Below are positions 31,896 to 40,790 of a stretch of 50,051 nt of DNA, piece after piece (the stretch's first letter is position 1; each line of letters opens with the position of its first letter). A model generated the notes under the pieces. The model saw only the letters and a list, made by a program, of their open reading frames with translations, searched no databases and was not told the DNA's origin. Position numbers and translations under genes: made by a program. Where the stretch lies: contig QAKO01000039.1 in NCBI GenBank assembly GCA_003343765.1, forward strand, positions 1 through 50,051, written 5' to 3'. This stretch comes from Bacillota bacterium (lineage in GTDB: Bacteria; Bacillota; Clostridia; Christensenellales; Borkfalkiaceae).

Positions 31896-32210
31896 TCAGA
31901 TATTTTTCTGAATGAATTCCTTCATGGCAGCCTTGGGAATAAACCCGAGGCTCTTATCGGCAAGTTTGCCGTCTTTGAACACCATCACGCACGGAATGCT
32001 CATGATGGAATATTCGCGCGCGAGATCGGGGTTATCATCCACGTTGATCTTGACAAACTGCGCTTCTAATGCAAACTCTACCGACAGGTCATCGATCACG
32101 GGCGCAAGCATACGGCAAGGGCCGCACCAATCCGCATAAAAATCCACGACCAGCGTCTTTTTTTCTTCCATTGCCGCTTTGAATGCGGCTGTATCAAAAT
32201 TGTGAACCAT
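31896..32210 (-). CDS. trxA: Thioredoxin
   Basis: 104 residues from ATG 32210 (GGGAGG upstream), the usual thioredoxin length. Redox motif WCGPC (about residue 30), cis-proline in IMSIPCVMVFKDG. Note the extra Cys directly after the cis-Pro. Its start overlaps the end of rseC by 17 nt. Cytosolic disulfide reductase; the neighbouring RseC-like membrane protein suggests a role in reducing a membrane or metal-centre protein. Confidence 0.95.
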   Translation of the reverse strand: MVHNFDTAAFKAAMEEKKTLVVDFYADWCGPCRMLAPVIDDLSVEFALEAQFVKINVDDNPDLAREYSIMSIPCVMVFKDGKLADKSLGFIPKAAMKEFIQKNI

Positions 32211-32643
32211 TTTTTGTATCCTCCCGATGATTATTGGTATTTTGGCAAATTTCCACGACTTCCATACCGAATCCGCGCGATTTTGCCGCAAATTTATCCA
32301 GCATATACACGACGGCGAACCCCAAAGCCAGTCCGATCAGGCACAAGACCGCCGCCCAGACTTCCGCTTTGAGCGCAAGCGCGCCGATCGCAACCCCCGC
32401 CCCCGCCAAGAGGACAGGAATGATATACACAATGAACGAAGCCAGCAAACGGTTATCTTTTTCCGCCTGCACGATGACTTCGTCGCCCGCTTTTGCACCG
32501 ACCGTGTTTTTCGCTTTCACCTTTACGGTGCTTTTGCCCGAGCGGAACGCGCATACTTTGCAGGATTCGCATTCGGGATGTTTCTCAATACGTAAGAGCG
32601 CGGTTTTTCCAGCCGTTTTCACGACAATGGCACGTTCTTTCAT
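32194..32643 (-). CDS. rseC: SoxR-reducing system/RseC family membrane protein
   Basis: 149 residues: N-terminal cytosolic part with a cysteine cluster (ECESCKVC, residues 25-32, C-x2-C-x2-C), then two membrane helices (about 69-88 and 94-112) and a short tail. This is the RseC/SoxR-reducing pattern, usually tied to Rnf-type electron transfer. ATG overlaps the hisS stop (ATGA) and the gene overlaps trxA, so three genes form one operon. Confidence 0.85.
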   Translation of the reverse strand: MKERAIVVKTAGKTALLRIEKHPECESCKVCAFRSGKSTVKVKAKNTVGAKAGDEVIVQAEKDNRLLASFIVYIIPVLLAGAGVAIGALALKAEVWAAVLCLIGLALGFAVVYMLDKFAAKSRGFGMEVVEICQNTNNHREDTKNGSQF

Positions 32644-33899
32644 TTACGGTTTTGCTCCAAAAATGCGATAACGTCCGCCTCTTTTACGTTCACCGACGTA
32701 GAATCGGACATATTTTTCACTGTATATTCGCCGCTTTCGAGTTCATTGGAACCGATGACGATGACGAACTTTGCCCCGATCTTTCCTGCATATTTAAACT
32801 GCGCTTTGACCGAACGCGAGGCATGATCCGTATCCGCCGAGATCCCGTTCTGACGCAATTTGTCCGCCAGCGCGAACGCCGCTTTTCTGCCTGCGTCGTC
32901 TAATCCAGCCACATAAACGTCCAGCGGCGACTCTTCGGGGATCGCTTTGCCCGTATTTTCCAGCACCAACAGCATCCGCTCGATGCCGCTCCCGAATCCG
33001 ACCGCCGGCACGCTCGGCCCGCCCAGGTTTTCGATCAGCGTATCGTATCTTCCGCCGCCCAGCACCGTGCCCTGCGAACCGATGCTTGTCGATACAAACT
33101 CGAACACTGTCTTGGAATAATAATCCAGCCCGCGCACAAGTTTCGGGTTCAATTTATATTTCACGCCGCAGGAATCGAGGATCTCTTTGAGCTTCTCAAA
33201 ATGCTCACGGCATTCGTCGCAAAGAAAATCCGTCGTTTTCGGCGCATTTTCGTTGATCTTCGAACAAGCTTCTTCCTTGCAATCGAGAATACGCAGCGGA
33301 TTCTTTTCAAACCGCGCGTTGCAAGTGGGACACATTTCGGGAAGATGCGGCCGCAGATATTCTTTGAGCGCTTCGTTGAACTTCGGACGGCAATGCTTGC
33401 ATCCGATCGAATTCAGATTCAGTTCCACGCCTTCCACGCCCAACGCACGGATGTAGTCGCGCGCAAGCAAAATGACTTCCGCATCCGTTTCCGCTCCCTT
33501 GCCGCCGAAAATCTCTACGCCGAACTGGTGATGCTCGCGCAATCTGCCCGCCTGCGGACGTTCATAACGGAATACCGGGGTAATATAGTACATCTTCAAA
33601 GGCAAGACGCCGCCCGCAAGTCCGTTTTCGATAAAAGAACGCACCACGCCCGCCGTACCTTCGGGTTTGAGCGTGATCGAACGCTCACCTTTATCCAGAA
33701 AAGTGTACATTTCTTTGTTGACAATGTCTGTCGTGTCACCTACGCCGCGTAAAAATAACTCCGTATGTTCGAATACCGGCGTACGAATCTCTTTCAGATT
33801 GTACAACGCCGCTACCTTTCGCGCCGTGTTTTCAACAAAATGCCACTTGTATGCCTCCGACGGCAATACGTCTTTTGTGCCTTTGGGAATGTTGATCAT
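32640..33899 (-). CDS. hisS: Histidyl-tRNA synthetase
   Basis: 419 residues, full-length class II synthetase. Motif 1 GTKDVLPSEAYKW, motif 2 FRYERPQAGRLREHHQFGVEIFG, histidine-specific LVRGLDYYSKTVFEF and GGGRYDTLIENLGG, motif 3 GFGSGIERML, then the C-terminal anticodon-binding domain. A Cys-rich insert (CKHCRPKF, CPTCNARF, CKEEACSK, CDEC) forms a likely zinc site. Preceded by a ~230-nt leader without T-box hallmarks. Confidence 0.98.
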   Translation of the reverse strand: MINIPKGTKDVLPSEAYKWHFVENTARKVAALYNLKEIRTPVFEHTELFLRGVGDTTDIVNKEMYTFLDKGERSITLKPEGTAGVVRSFIENGLAGGVLPLKMYYITPVFRYERPQAGRLREHHQFGVEIFGGKGAETDAEVILLARDYIRALGVEGVELNLNSIGCKHCRPKFNEALKEYLRPHLPEMCPTCNARFEKNPLRILDCKEEACSKINENAPKTTDFLCDECREHFEKLKEILDSCGVKYKLNPKLVRGLDYYSKTVFEFVSTSIGSQGTVLGGGRYDTLIENLGGPSVPAVGFGSGIERMLLVLENTGKAIPEESPLDVYVAGLDDAGRKAAFALADKLRQNGISADTDHASRSVKAQFKYAGKIGAKFVIVIGSNELESGEYTVKNMSDSTSVNVKEADVIAFLEQNRK

Positions 33900-34133
33900 A
33901 AAAAACTCCTTTCCTCACACAAATTCCGCCCGAAAAACAGAATTTGCCGTGATTTTTAAGAAAAAACAAAGCCAAAGCATTCACTTCGTGCAAAGTTTTC
34001 TCTCCGTTCGGCGCATTTTCGGTTTGCTGTCAATAATTTTCCGCCTGTGCCCGAACACGCCGTATTCTTCTTTCTTTCGCCGCCCTTGCGGCGCAATGGA
34101 AAAACGCGAAAATCTGCGCCTTTTCCGTAAATT

Positions 34134-34162
34134 ATTTTAATTCAGAAAAATTCTTTTGTCAA
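34134..34162 (-). promoter_or_regulatory. Promoter of hisS-rseC-trxA and long leader
   Basis: Minus-strand TTGACA (34157-34162), 17-nt spacer, TAAAAT (34134-34139). The ~230-nt leader to 33900 holds partial pairings (for example GGCGCA/TGCGCC) but no T-box GGTGG-ACCGCG element; no function assigned. Confidence 0.75.
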
Positions 34163-34200
34163 CTTAAAAGAAATTTCCATGAACACTTTTTAAATTTTTT

Positions 34201-34233
34201 GCGCTTATCCGAAATTTCTTTTCGGATAAGCGC
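34201..34233. repeat. Perfect 14-bp inverted repeat between hslU and hisS
   Basis: GCGCTTATCCGAAA-tttct-TTTCGGATAAGCGC. No T tract follows on the minus strand (an A run does), so it is not a standard terminator. Its arms contain the 12-mer GCTTATCCGAAA, also found alone at 20772-20783 and 31698-31709. Confidence 0.7.
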
Positions 34234-34355
34234 ACCCTTGCCGATATTTTAATAAATGAAAAACTGATGCGCGCCGTTTCATCCGCCGCAGAAGACCGAC
34301 GCTTTTATGCGGCTTCTTCCCTTTTTAATCTTCGGATTTTTTCAAGCGCAGAGCA

Positions 34356-35666
34356 TTACAGCACGTATTTTTTCAGATCGCGGTTTTTGATGATCTTTTC
34401 CAGATGCTCGTCGACATATTTTTTGTCGATCGTTACCGTGACCGTCGGGTAATCCCCGCCCGCATTGAAAGAGATATCCTCCAGAAGATATTCCATCACC
34501 GTATGCAGACGGCGCGCACCGATATCTTCGCTCGTCGCGTTCATATCCGCAGAAATCTCCGCGATCTCTTCGATCGCGTCGTCCGTGAATTTCAGGTCGA
34601 TGTTGTCCACGCCCAGAAGTTTTCCGTACTGCGTCGTGATCGCGTTCTGCGGCTGCGTCAGGATCTTTACAAAATCTTCCTTGCTCAGGCTTTCCAGCTC
34701 CACATTGATCGGGAAACGCCCCTGCAATTCGGGGATCAGGTCTTCCACTTTCGAAATGTGGAAGGCTCCCGCCGCAATAAACAGAATAAAGTCCGTCTTG
34801 ACCGCTCCGTATTTCGTCATGACCGTGCAACCTTCCACGATGGGCAGGATATCCCTCTGCACGCCTTCGCGCGAGACGTCCGCTCCGCCCTGGTTTGCCT
34901 TGCCTGCGATCTTGTCGATCTCATCGATAAAGATAATGCCCTGCTCTTCCGCCCGCGAAAGCGCTTCGGTATTGACCGCATCGTTGTCGATGAGCTTTTC
35001 CGATTCCTCGTTGATGATCTGCTGCATCGCCTGTTTGACCGTCATCTTGCGGCGTTTCTTTTTCTTGGGCAGCATATCCCCGAAAATCGATCCGATATTG
35101 ATCTCCGCTCCGCCGGGAACGATCTCCATCGGTTTCGGTGCGTCCACTACTTCCAGTTCGATCTGGGTATCGTTATATTTTCCTTCGCGCAGTTCGTCCA
35201 GAAGTTTCGCATCAAAAACTTCCTTCGCCATCTCGCCGCGCTCGCCCTTTTTCATCTCCGATAAAATGGCGACGATCTTCTTTTCCGCCGTGCCTTCCGC
35301 TCGCACCGCCACTTCTTTCATCTTCTCTTCGCGTACAAGTCGGATGGAACATTCCACAAGGTCGCGGATCATGCTCTCCACGTCGCGCCCGACATACCCC
35401 ACTTCCGTGTACTTCGTCGCCTCTACCTTGATAAACGGCGCCTTGACAAGCTTTGCAAGCCTGCGCGCGATCTCCGTCTTACCGACACCCGTCGGCCCTT
35501 TCATAATAATGTTCTTGGGCGTGATCTCCTCCCTGTCCGCTTCTGAAAGCCGGCTGCGACGATAACGGTTGCGCAGCGCGATCGCCACCGCACGCTTCGC
35601 TTTGTCCTGCCCTATAATATATTTATCCAGTTCGATTACGATCTGTTTGGGTGAAAGATGATTCAT
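34356..35666 (-). CDS. hslU: HslU (ClpY) unfoldase ATPase
   Basis: 436 residues. AAA+ ring ATPase that unfolds substrates and feeds them to HslV in the cytosol. Walker A GPTGVGKTEIARRLAK (about residue 54), pore loop TKYTEVGYVGRDVESMIRDL, I-domain with KKKKRRKMTVKQA, Walker B GIIFIDEIDKIA, sensor GRFPINVELESL, and C-terminal tail KKYVL that inserts into HslV. ATG follows hslV by 24 nt with GAGGAGG. Confidence 0.98.
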   Translation of the reverse strand: MNHLSPKQIVIELDKYIIGQDKAKRAVAIALRNRYRRSRLSEADREEITPKNIIMKGPTGVGKTEIARRLAKLVKAPFIKVEATKYTEVGYVGRDVESMIRDLVECSIRLVREEKMKEVAVRAEGTAEKKIVAILSEMKKGERGEMAKEVFDAKLLDELREGKYNDTQIELEVVDAPKPMEIVPGGAEINIGSIFGDMLPKKKKRRKMTVKQAMQQIINEESEKLIDNDAVNTEALSRAEEQGIIFIDEIDKIAGKANQGGADVSREGVQRDILPIVEGCTVMTKYGAVKTDFILFIAAGAFHISKVEDLIPELQGRFPINVELESLSKEDFVKILTQPQNAITTQYGKLLGVDNIDLKFTDDAIEEIAEISADMNATSEDIGARRLHTVMEYLLEDISFNAGGDYPTVTVTIDKKYVDEHLEKIIKNRDLKKYVL

Positions 35667-35690
35667 ATGCTTCCTCCTCGGCCTTGCCCG

Positions 35691-36227
35691 TTACACCACT
35701 TCGACCGTGATATGGTCGTTCGTGAATACGCAGATCTCACTTGCGATCTTCAATGCCTTATACGCGATCTTATCCGCAGAGTATTTGGTTTCCTGCGCCA
35801 GGGCGCGCGCCGCCGCCAATGCGTAATTCCCGCCGCTGCCGATCGCACACACTCCGCCGTCCGGCTCGATCACTTCGCCGTTGCCGCTGATGATCAGAAG
35901 CAGGTCTTTGTCCGCCACGATCATCATCGCTTCCAGCTTGCGCACCATCTTGTCGTTGCGCCAAAGCTCCGCCAGCTCCACCGCCGAACGCATCAGGTTG
36001 CCCGAAAATTTGTTGAGCATCCCCTCAAACCGCTCGGAAAGCGAAAACGCGTCGGATACCGATCCCGCAAATCCCAAAACCACTTTTCCGCCGTAAATGC
36101 GGCGGACTTTCACTGCATTGTTCTTGAATACGACCGATTCGCCCATCGTGACCTGTCCGTCACCTGCAATCGCCGTCTTGCCGTCCCTTTTGACAGCACA
36201 TATCGTTGTACCTCTGAATTCAGGCAT
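35691..36227 (-). CDS. hslV: HslV (ClpQ) threonine protease
   Basis: 178 residues. Proteasome-beta-like peptidase; mature protein should begin at Thr7 after cleavage of a six-residue leader (MPEFRG-TTICAVKRDG), with AGDGQVTMGESVVFK and the catalytic Lys/Gly patterns GSGGNYALAAARAL. Works as a double ring with HslU. GGAGGGAAGG precedes the ATG, 29 nt after trmFO. Confidence 0.97.
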   Translation of the reverse strand: MPEFRGTTICAVKRDGKTAIAGDGQVTMGESVVFKNNAVKVRRIYGGKVVLGFAGSVSDAFSLSERFEGMLNKFSGNLMRSAVELAELWRNDKMVRKLEAMMIVADKDLLLIISGNGEVIEPDGGVCAIGSGGNYALAAARALAQETKYSADKIAYKALKIASEICVFTNDHITVEVV

Positions 36228-36256
36228 ATCCTTCCCTCCGTTTCCGCATGCCCCGC

Positions 36257-37570
36257 TCAGCGCAGAACACGCTCCGTATTTTCATAAATTTCACGCATCT
36301 TTTCCAGTGCGCGTTCCGCAAAAAGTTTCTTTTTTTGCGCCTTGTCCCGAATTTTTTCAGGCAAAGGCTCCAATATTCCGTAATTGGCGTTCATCGGCTG
36401 AAAATCCGTCGTTTCCGCCGCAACATGCCGCATCAGCGCCCCCGATACGGTCGAGGCGTCCCATTCCACAGGCCCCTTGCCGCGCATTTTCAGCGCACAG
36501 CCCAGCGCCGCCCAGATCCCGCTCGCCGCACTCTCGACATATCCTTCCACGCCCGTCATCTGCCCCGCAAAAAAGACTGTCCCGTCTTTCTTCCACGAAA
36601 GATCTGCATTCAAAACCTGCGGAGAATTCAAAAACGTGTTCCGATGCATTACCCCGTATCTCAGAAATTCCGCGTTTTTCAGCGCAGGAATCATCGAAAA
36701 TACCCGCTTCTGCTCGGGAAATTTCAGATTCGTCTGAAATCCGACCAGATTGTACGCAGTCCCCGCACAATTTTCCTTGCGCAGCTGCAATACCGCATAC
36801 GGACGTTTCCCTTCCGCATTATACAGTCCCACAGGCTTGAGCATCCCGAACCGCAACGTATCTTTCCCGCGCGCCGCCATGATCTCCACGGGCATACACC
36901 CCTCGAATACATCGCGCTTGTCAAAATCATGTACGAGCGCACGCTCCGCACTCCCCAACGCTTCCACAAAGGCTTCGTATTCTTCCTTCGTCATCGGACA
37001 GTTGATATAATCGCCGTCTCCTTTCCCGTACCTGTCCGCCGTGAACGTCTTCGTATAATCTACGCTCGCCGCCGCCACGATCGGCGCCGCCGCATCGTAA
37101 AAATACAGGTTTCCGCCCATTTTACCGCGTATGTCTTCCGCCAGAGCGTCCAGCGTCAGCGGCCCCGTCGCTACGATCGCGTACCCCTGCGGAATTTCCG
37201 TCACTTCTTCATGCACTACTTCGATCCTCGGATGCCCCTCGATCTTCTCCGTTATAAACCTCGAAAACGCTTCCCGATCGACCGCCAACGCTCCGCCTGC
37301 CGGCACCTTCGTCTCCTCAGCCGCCTGCATGGTCAAAGACCCGAATATCCGCATCTCTTCTTTTAAAAGACCGCACGCGTTGCCGTAAATATCGTTGCTC
37401 TTCAGCGAATTGCTGCATACAAGCTCCGCATACCCTGCCTGCGTATGCGCCGGCGTGTACTTCTTCGGCTTACTCTCGTACAGCCGCACAGAAAAACCAT
37501 GCTCCGCCAGATAGTACGCCGCTTCACATCCCGCAAGCCCCGCTCCGATCACCTTTACAAGCTCCGCCAT
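36257..37570 (-). CDS. trmFO: Folate-dependent tRNA U54 methyltransferase TrmFO
   Basis: 437 residues from ATG 37570 (AAGGAG upstream; longer readings run into the CIRCE operator). Flavoprotein making ribothymidine-54 in tRNA from methylene-tetrahydrofolate. FAD site VIGAGLAGCEAAYYLAEHG, then YAELVCSNSLKS, the nucleophilic-Cys region GNACGLLKEEM, and PVGLYNAEGKRPYAVLQLR. First gene of the operon with hslV and hslU, under a heat-shock operator. Confidence 0.97.
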   Translation of the reverse strand: MAELVKVIGAGLAGCEAAYYLAEHGFSVRLYESKPKKYTPAHTQAGYAELVCSNSLKSNDIYGNACGLLKEEMRIFGSLTMQAAEETKVPAGGALAVDREAFSRFITEKIEGHPRIEVVHEEVTEIPQGYAIVATGPLTLDALAEDIRGKMGGNLYFYDAAAPIVAAASVDYTKTFTADRYGKGDGDYINCPMTKEEYEAFVEALGSAERALVHDFDKRDVFEGCMPVEIMAARGKDTLRFGMLKPVGLYNAEGKRPYAVLQLRKENCAGTAYNLVGFQTNLKFPEQKRVFSMIPALKNAEFLRYGVMHRNTFLNSPQVLNADLSWKKDGTVFFAGQMTGVEGYVESAASGIWAALGCALKMRGKGPVEWDASTVSGALMRHVAAETTDFQPMNANYGILEPLPEKIRDKAQKKKLFAERALEKMREIYENTERVLR

Positions 37571-37596
37571 CCGTTCTCCTTTCCGCTCTTTTGCGG

Positions 37597-37655
37597 TTAG
37601 CACTCTTGCTTTTAGAGTGCTAAATCATTATAAAACGATTGTTCCCATATGTCAA
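37597..37655 (-). promoter_or_regulatory. CIRCE-controlled promoter of trmFO-hslV-hslU
   Basis: Exact CIRCE operator TTAGCACTC-N9-GAGTGCTAA at 37597-37623, the HrcA binding site, overlapping the start of transcription from TTGACA (37650-37655), 17-nt spacer, TATAAT (37627-37632). HrcA repression should be lifted by heat. Confidence 0.95.
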
Positions 37656-37686
37656 GAGTTTTTTTTCAAAAATTAAAAAATTTCCC

Positions 37687-37715
37687 TTGACTAAGTACCT
37701 TTTCTGTGTTATCCT
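37687..37715 (+). promoter_or_regulatory. Promoter of the small lipoprotein gene
   Basis: TTGACT (37687-37692), 17-nt spacer, TATCCT (37710-37715); divergent from the CIRCE promoter about 30 bp away. Confidence 0.6.
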
Positions 37716-37743
37716 TTCTGTAACGGGAAAAGAGGGAGAATCG

Positions 37744-38226
37744 ATGAAAAAGTTTCTTGTATTTTTGCTGAGTATTGTATTTGTTTGTTTTGCCGCCTGT
37801 ACGCCTGCGGAGCCGCAGCTTGATGCCGAATATACGTATAAGAAAGTTTCGTTCCGCAAAGGCGCGGGCCTCACCTTGGAAGAGCTGGCCCCCTTTCTGC
37901 CTGCCATGCTCGACAAAAAGCCGATCGGCAGCATTTCAGAGTTTGAAGATTTTCTGAAAGAAAATTTAGACGAATACAGTTTCAACCGTATTTCGGAAAA
38001 GGGCGTCGAAACCGTATATTTAAAGCCTGAAATTCTTTCCGTAACGCTTTCGGAAACGGAACTTACTTTTAAGAGGGAAAACCAGACGATGAGCCGTCCC
38101 TTTACAAAAGAGGGAAACAATTACCTTACCGATACGGAACCTGCGTTTTATTTTTCAGGAGGCGAATTTTGCACCGATTTGTCGTTTACCGAAAATTTTA
38201 CCGTTGTCTATCACTACGCTTTGTAA
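37744..38226 (+). CDS. Small secreted lipoprotein, unknown function
   Basis: 160 residues from ATG 37744 (GGGAGA upstream). Lipoprotein signal MKKFLVFLLSIVFVCFAAC with the Cys near residue 19; the rest is a hydrophilic beta-rich domain without known motif (FRKGAGLTLEELAPFLP, YFSGGEFCTDLSF). Single-gene unit, divergent from the heat-shock operon and closed by a strong terminator. Confidence 0.8.
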   Translation: MKKFLVFLLSIVFVCFAACTPAEPQLDAEYTYKKVSFRKGAGLTLEELAPFLPAMLDKKPIGSISEFEDFLKENLDEYSFNRISEKGVETVYLKPEILSVTLSETELTFKRENQTMSRPFTKEGNNYLTDTEPAFYFSGGEFCTDLSFTENFTVVYHYAL

Positions 38227-38235
38227 ATTTCCGAT

Positions 38236-38276
38236 AAAAAGCGGAGAGGCCGCAGATGCGGCCTCTCCGCTTTTTT
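38236..38276. terminator. Terminator of the lipoprotein gene
   Basis: AAAAAGCGGAGAGGCCGCA-ga-TGCGGCCTCTCCGCTTTTT, 19-bp stem, with A and T tracts on either side; active in both directions. Confidence 0.9.
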
Positions 38277-38358
38277 ATTTTGCTTAACAAAATTTTCCGC
38301 CCCATGCGAGGAAGGACATTTTTGATCCTCCTTCGCAAAAAGCTCCGTTTTTATGCCA

Positions 38359-38381
38359 CCAGCCGCTTTCAAAGCGGCTGG
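38359..38381 (-). terminator. Hairpin past topA
   Basis: CCAGCCGCTTT/AAAGCGGCTGG, 22 nt after the topA stop. The minus strand continues TGGCATAAAAA without a clean T tract, so its strength as a terminator is doubtful. Confidence 0.4.
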
Positions 38382-38402
38382 CAGCCCCGAACGGGGCAGA
38401 TT

Positions 38403-40733
38403 TTATTCCCCGACCGCAGGATCCTGCGCGCCCGCATCGGGGGTGGGTTTTTGTTCTTCGGGAGCGTCCTTTACAAAATCGCAGGAAGAACAGCGGATCT
38501 GTTTTCCTTTTTTGAAAAGGTACTTGCCGCATTTGGGGCATTTCTCGCCCGTAGGCATTTCCCAGCTCATGAATTTGCACTGGGGATAATTCGAACAACT
38601 GTAAAAGATCTTGCCCGCCTTGCTCTTCATGCGGCGCGTAGGCGCACCGCATACGGGGCATTTGCCCGCAAGCTCTGTGATAGGCTGGCTCGCCGAACAT
38701 TTCGGACAGCTCAGATATTTCCCGTTTCTGCCCGTCCTGTAATACATGAGCGTGCCGCATTTGGGGCATTTTTCTTTGGAGATCTCGCTGTCAAAGGGCA
38801 GAGTCGCGTTGCATTCGGGGTAATTCGGACAAGCAAGGAACTTTCCGAACTTGCCGCTCTTGACCACCATATTCGCTCCGCATTTGGGGCATTTGGTCGC
38901 CGAAATTTCCATTCCTTCGCTCTTGATGTTCGAACATTCGGGATAATTGGAACAAGCCAGATATTTCCCGTACCGCCCGCTCTTGCGGATCATCGGATGG
39001 CCGCACTTTTCACAGAGAATGTCTGTCATTTCGTCGCCGTCGTTGGCGGCAAACACCAGCTTTTCCGCAAACGGCGGATAAAAATCCGCAATGATCTTGT
39101 GCCAGTCCACGCCGCCGTCTTCGATGCCGTCCAGCTTGTCTTCCATCTTCGCCGTAAACCCGACATCCATGATATCCGTAAAATATTTCATGAGAAGATC
39201 GGTGATCTCGAACGCGACTTCCGTCGGAACCATGTATTTTCCTTCTTTCGTAACGTACTTGCGCTTGTTCAGCACGGAAATGATGCTCGCATACGTCGAA
39301 GGACGGCCGATCCCCTTATCTTCCATCGCTTTGACCAGCGACGCGTCCGTATAACGCAGGGGCGGCTTGGTGAATTTCTGCTCGCTCAGCAGGCGGATGA
39401 GATCCAGCTCTTCCCCCTCTTTGAGATTGGGCAGAAGCTTTGCGTTTTCGTTCTCATCGTCGTCTTTTTTCACTTCCTGGTATGCCGCCGTGAATCCGGC
39501 AAACTGCATGGTCTTGCCGCTCGCTTTAAAACCGTAAACACCGTTTTTGATCTTGATCTGCATACTGTTGTACAGCGCTTCGCTCATCTGCGACGCCATG
39601 AAACGGTCATAGATCAGCTTATACACGTTGTAATGTTTTTTGTCCAGCGTGCCCTTCATGCTTTCGGGCGTGCGGTTCAGATCGATGGGACGGATACACT
39701 CGTGCGCGTCCTGCGCGCCCTTTTTCGAAGCATAGAAGTTCGGCTTTTCGGGAACATATTCTTTCCCGAATTTTGCCGCAATGAAATCGCGCGCCTTTGC
39801 CTGCGCTTCCGCCGATACGCGCACGGAGTCGGTACGGATGTAGGTTACGAGCGCGATATGCCCTTCCGCTTCCGTGTCGATCCCTTCATACAGATGCTGC
39901 GCCACCAGCATGACGTCGGGCGAGGTCATGCCGAACTTGTTGGATGCGTCCTGCTGAAGCGTGGACGTCGTAAACGGTGCGGGAGCGTGCGATTTCGTCA
40001 CGCTTTTCTTGATCTCGCTGACGATATACGGATTCTCTGCCAGTTCCGCACGGACTTTTTCGTTTTCTTCCGCATTGGACGGAAGGTATTTTTTTCCGTT
40101 CTTTTCGCCGAGAAGCGCTTTGAACGGCGCGTATTCTTTGGGTCTATCCTGCAGTTCCGCGTTGATGTGCCAATACTCTTCTGGCACGAATGCCTTGATC
40201 TCGCGTTCGCGGTCTACGATCAGCCGCAATGCCACCGACTGCACGCGCCCTGCCGAAAGTCCCGAACGGATACGCTTGCAAAGCAACGGCGACAATTTAT
40301 AACCCACCAGCCTGTCCAGCACGCGGCGCGCCTGCTGCGCGTCGACAAGATTGTAATCGATCTCGCGCGGATTCTGCAATGCGCGCGTGACCGCCGCCGG
40401 TGAAATTTCGTTGAACTCGATGCGGTTTTTGCCGCCTTTGAGTTTCAAAACATTTTTCAGATGCCAGGAGATCGCTTCGCCTTCGCGGTCCGGGTCGGTT
40501 GCGAGATAGACGTGTTCCGCTTTCGCCGCTTCGTCCGCAAGACGCTTGATGACCGCCTTTTTGTCGGGATTGTCCACATAAGTCGGTTCAAAATTATTAT
40601 CGATATTCACGCCCAGCCGCTTCTCCGGCAGGTCGCGCACATGCCCGCCCGACGCGTCCACGCGGTATTTCCCCTTCAGATATTTGGATATCGTTTTCGC
40701 TTTGGAAGGCGATTCAACAATAATTAAATCCAT
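38403..40733 (-). CDS. topA: DNA topoisomerase I
   Basis: 776 residues. Type IA enzyme that relaxes negative supercoils. TOPRIM domain (IVESPSKAKTISKYL; ATDPDREGEAISWHL), catalytic Tyr in TYIRTDSVR (about residue 298), and a C-terminal tail of five four-Cys zinc ribbons (first CEKCGHPMIRKSGRYGKYLAC, last CPKCGKYLFKKGKQIRCSSC). More ribbons than the usual three to four. Follows dprA on the same strand. Confidence 0.98.
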   Translation of the reverse strand: MDLIIVESPSKAKTISKYLKGKYRVDASGGHVRDLPEKRLGVNIDNNFEPTYVDNPDKKAVIKRLADEAAKAEHVYLATDPDREGEAISWHLKNVLKLKGGKNRIEFNEISPAAVTRALQNPREIDYNLVDAQQARRVLDRLVGYKLSPLLCKRIRSGLSAGRVQSVALRLIVDREREIKAFVPEEYWHINAELQDRPKEYAPFKALLGEKNGKKYLPSNAEENEKVRAELAENPYIVSEIKKSVTKSHAPAPFTTSTLQQDASNKFGMTSPDVMLVAQHLYEGIDTEAEGHIALVTYIRTDSVRVSAEAQAKARDFIAAKFGKEYVPEKPNFYASKKGAQDAHECIRPIDLNRTPESMKGTLDKKHYNVYKLIYDRFMASQMSEALYNSMQIKIKNGVYGFKASGKTMQFAGFTAAYQEVKKDDDENENAKLLPNLKEGEELDLIRLLSEQKFTKPPLRYTDASLVKAMEDKGIGRPSTYASIISVLNKRKYVTKEGKYMVPTEVAFEITDLLMKYFTDIMDVGFTAKMEDKLDGIEDGGVDWHKIIADFYPPFAEKLVFAANDGDEMTDILCEKCGHPMIRKSGRYGKYLACSNYPECSNIKSEGMEISATKCPKCGANMVVKSGKFGKFLACPNYPECNATLPFDSEISKEKCPKCGTLMYYRTGRNGKYLSCPKCSASQPITELAGKCPVCGAPTRRMKSKAGKIFYSCSNYPQCKFMSWEMPTGEKCPKCGKYLFKKGKQIRCSSCDFVKDAPEEQKPTPDAGAQDPAVGE

Positions 40734-40790
40734 ACATACCTCTTTCCGACATCAATTTTTTCCGATTTTTCTCAAACATTCGCCGCCCTT

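Noticed and set aside
33900..34133. T-box riboswitch before hisS
   Set aside because: The leader is long enough but lacks the GGTGG/ACCGCG antiterminator bulge and a clear specifier stem.
38256..40403. 715-codon plus-strand frame
   Set aside because: Complement of topA; Arg/Phe/His-rich and without a start site.
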